The notes below the pieces were generated by a model that was not told where the DNA came from, did not search any database, and was given only the letters and a program-made list of their open reading frames with translations. Below, piece by piece: positions 63,497 to 64,000 of a stretch of DNA of 64,000 nucleotides. The stretch's first letter is position 1; each line of letters starts with the position of its first letter. Origin of the DNA: an uncultured Cellulophaga sp. (GTDB lineage Bacteria > Bacteroidota > Bacteroidia > Flavobacteriales > Flavobacteriaceae); the NCBI GenBank assembly GCA_947492955.1, contig CANLOV010000004.1, positions 186,001 through 250,000 of the forward strand, in the 5' to 3' direction. The translations under genes and the position numbers were made by a program.

Positions 63497-63794
63497 CTAA
63501 ACAGTATACTTTTTAATTTCCGTTAATATCTTTTTTACATTATAATTAAGCTCAGACTCTCCGTTTATTTTTAATACGTTACAAATTAATCTGTTTTATC
63601 CAATTGGTATGAACTTTTATAGTTGTACCATTAAAATTTGGATTATCATACTGATTAGCCCATTCTAAAAACTACTCTGAAGTTTGTTTAGTTTTTTTAT
63701 CAGTTAAAAGTTTTTCTCCGTAGCGTTCGGCTTCAAAATTTGTTTTTCTAAATTTAAGATGACAACTATCAATCCAAAAACCATTTATCTGCAT
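63497..63794 (-). pseudogene. decayed P-loop kinase-like remnant
   Basis: On the minus strand one frame from an ATG at 63794 reads NGFWIDSCHLKFRKTNFEAE, a TAG at 63672-63674, then FLEWANQYDNPNFNGTTIKV and HTNWIKQIN, a TAA, and after one extra base the frame VLKINGESELNYNVKKILTE to a TAG at 63497-63499. This looks like the C-terminal part of a small nucleoside or AAA-type kinase with no Walker A. It is broken by at least two lesions, probably an in-frame TAG and a one-base insertion in a T run near 63582. Family guess only. Confidence 0.5.
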
Positions 63795-64000
63795 ACATTC
63801 CGTATACAAGACCTATTTCATTTTCATGCACATATTTTTCGTCTTTGCCTGGATCAAAATTTACATTATAAACATATACTTTTATACCCTTATCTCTTAG
63901 TTTAAGCATTAATTTAGTTTGGCTGGCTATAATTCTACGAGATAGTGCTACATACTTTATATTATTAACTTCTAAGAAGTTTAACTTATCTCCTTTAAGC
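63769..64000 (-). CDS. 3' end of a glycerophosphodiester-phosphodiesterase-like gene, 5' end outside window
   Basis: 77 codons inside the window in one open frame to a TGA at 63769-63771: EVNNIKYVALSRRIIAS, LKLRDKGIKVYVYNVNF and NEIGLVYGMYADKWFLD. This resembles the C-terminal barrel end of GDPD-family proteins, where GxY.D.. closes the fold. It overlaps the start of the decayed remnant next to it. Family call is tentative. Confidence 0.45.
   Translation of the reverse strand, partial: LKGDKLNFLEVNNIKYVALSRRIIASQTKLMLKLRDKGIKVYVYNVNFDPGKDEKYVHENEIGLVYGMYADKWFLD

Overview
The window looks like a chromosomal segment of a marine-type Flavobacteriaceae bacterium (Bacteroidota). The grounds are low G+C, TAnnTTTG-type -7 promoter boxes, a fused lpxC-fabZ gene, a PorX-type PglZ response regulator (type IX secretion control), TonB-dependent receptors with N-terminal carboxypeptidase-like domains, and a sulfatase/glycoside hydrolase cluster. 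I saw no rRNA, tRNA, CRISPR array, insertion sequence or prophage. The species is not identified.

Layout. 1-1.5 kb: an acyl-CoA reductase running off the left edge, diverging from a dicluster ferredoxin gene followed by a frameshifted tandem copy. 1.6-6.5 kb: ECF sigma factor, FecR anti-sigma factor and large TonB-dependent receptor (minus strand). 6.7-14.7 kb: ychF, an EamA permease, parE-parC (topoisomerase IV) and a sterol-desaturase-family hydroxylase. 14.7-18.9 kb: a TonB-dependent receptor diverging from a lipoprotein dehydrogenase-cytochrome c fusion of the sorbosone/PQQ type. 18.9-21.6 kb: hypothetical proteins, a terC gene broken by an amber codon, and an XRE regulator with a symmetric operator-like sequence over its start codon. 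21.9-29.4 kb: M14 peptidase, Lrp regulator, DinB-like protein, aroB, proline dehydrogenase, alanine dehydrogenase, and a 44-aa lipoprotein. 29.6-32.8 kb: tsaE, porX and an HD phosphohydrolase. 32.8-39.5 kb: a lipid A/housekeeping run lpxD - lpxC/fabZ - lpxA - efp - second lpxD-like - sucD - fabG. 39.5-41.7 kb: two paralogous small membrane proteins and a truA homologue. 41.7-48.7 kb: a polysaccharide-degradation operon (GH2, two GH28, sulfatase) without SusC/SusD. 49-53.4 kb: cysE-cysM, DUF2461, DUF72 and a hotdog thioesterase.

The most distinctive region is 53.7-63.5 kb. Six plus-strand genes lie end to end: a soluble hybrid histidine kinase with HPt, a single-domain response regulator, a membrane-anchored HEAT-repeat protein with a long acidic middle, a processive GT2 synthase (D, DxD, ED, QxxRW), an LtaS-like membrane phosphotransferase with C-terminal TPRs, and a periplasmic-TPR/outer-membrane-barrel protein of YaiO type. 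The arrangement resembles a Pga-like synthase/exporter in which the PgaB deacetylase is replaced by a lipoteichoic-acid-synthase-like enzyme, with its own phosphorelay. I propose it as a surface-glycan synthesis and phospho-modification system; this is inference from domains and gene order.

The last 0.5 kb holds the 3' end of a minus-strand gene and a decayed kinase-like remnant. Several genes look freshly broken (ferredoxin copy 2, terC, the right-end remnant). Each rests on one or two changes, so sequencing error must be excluded.
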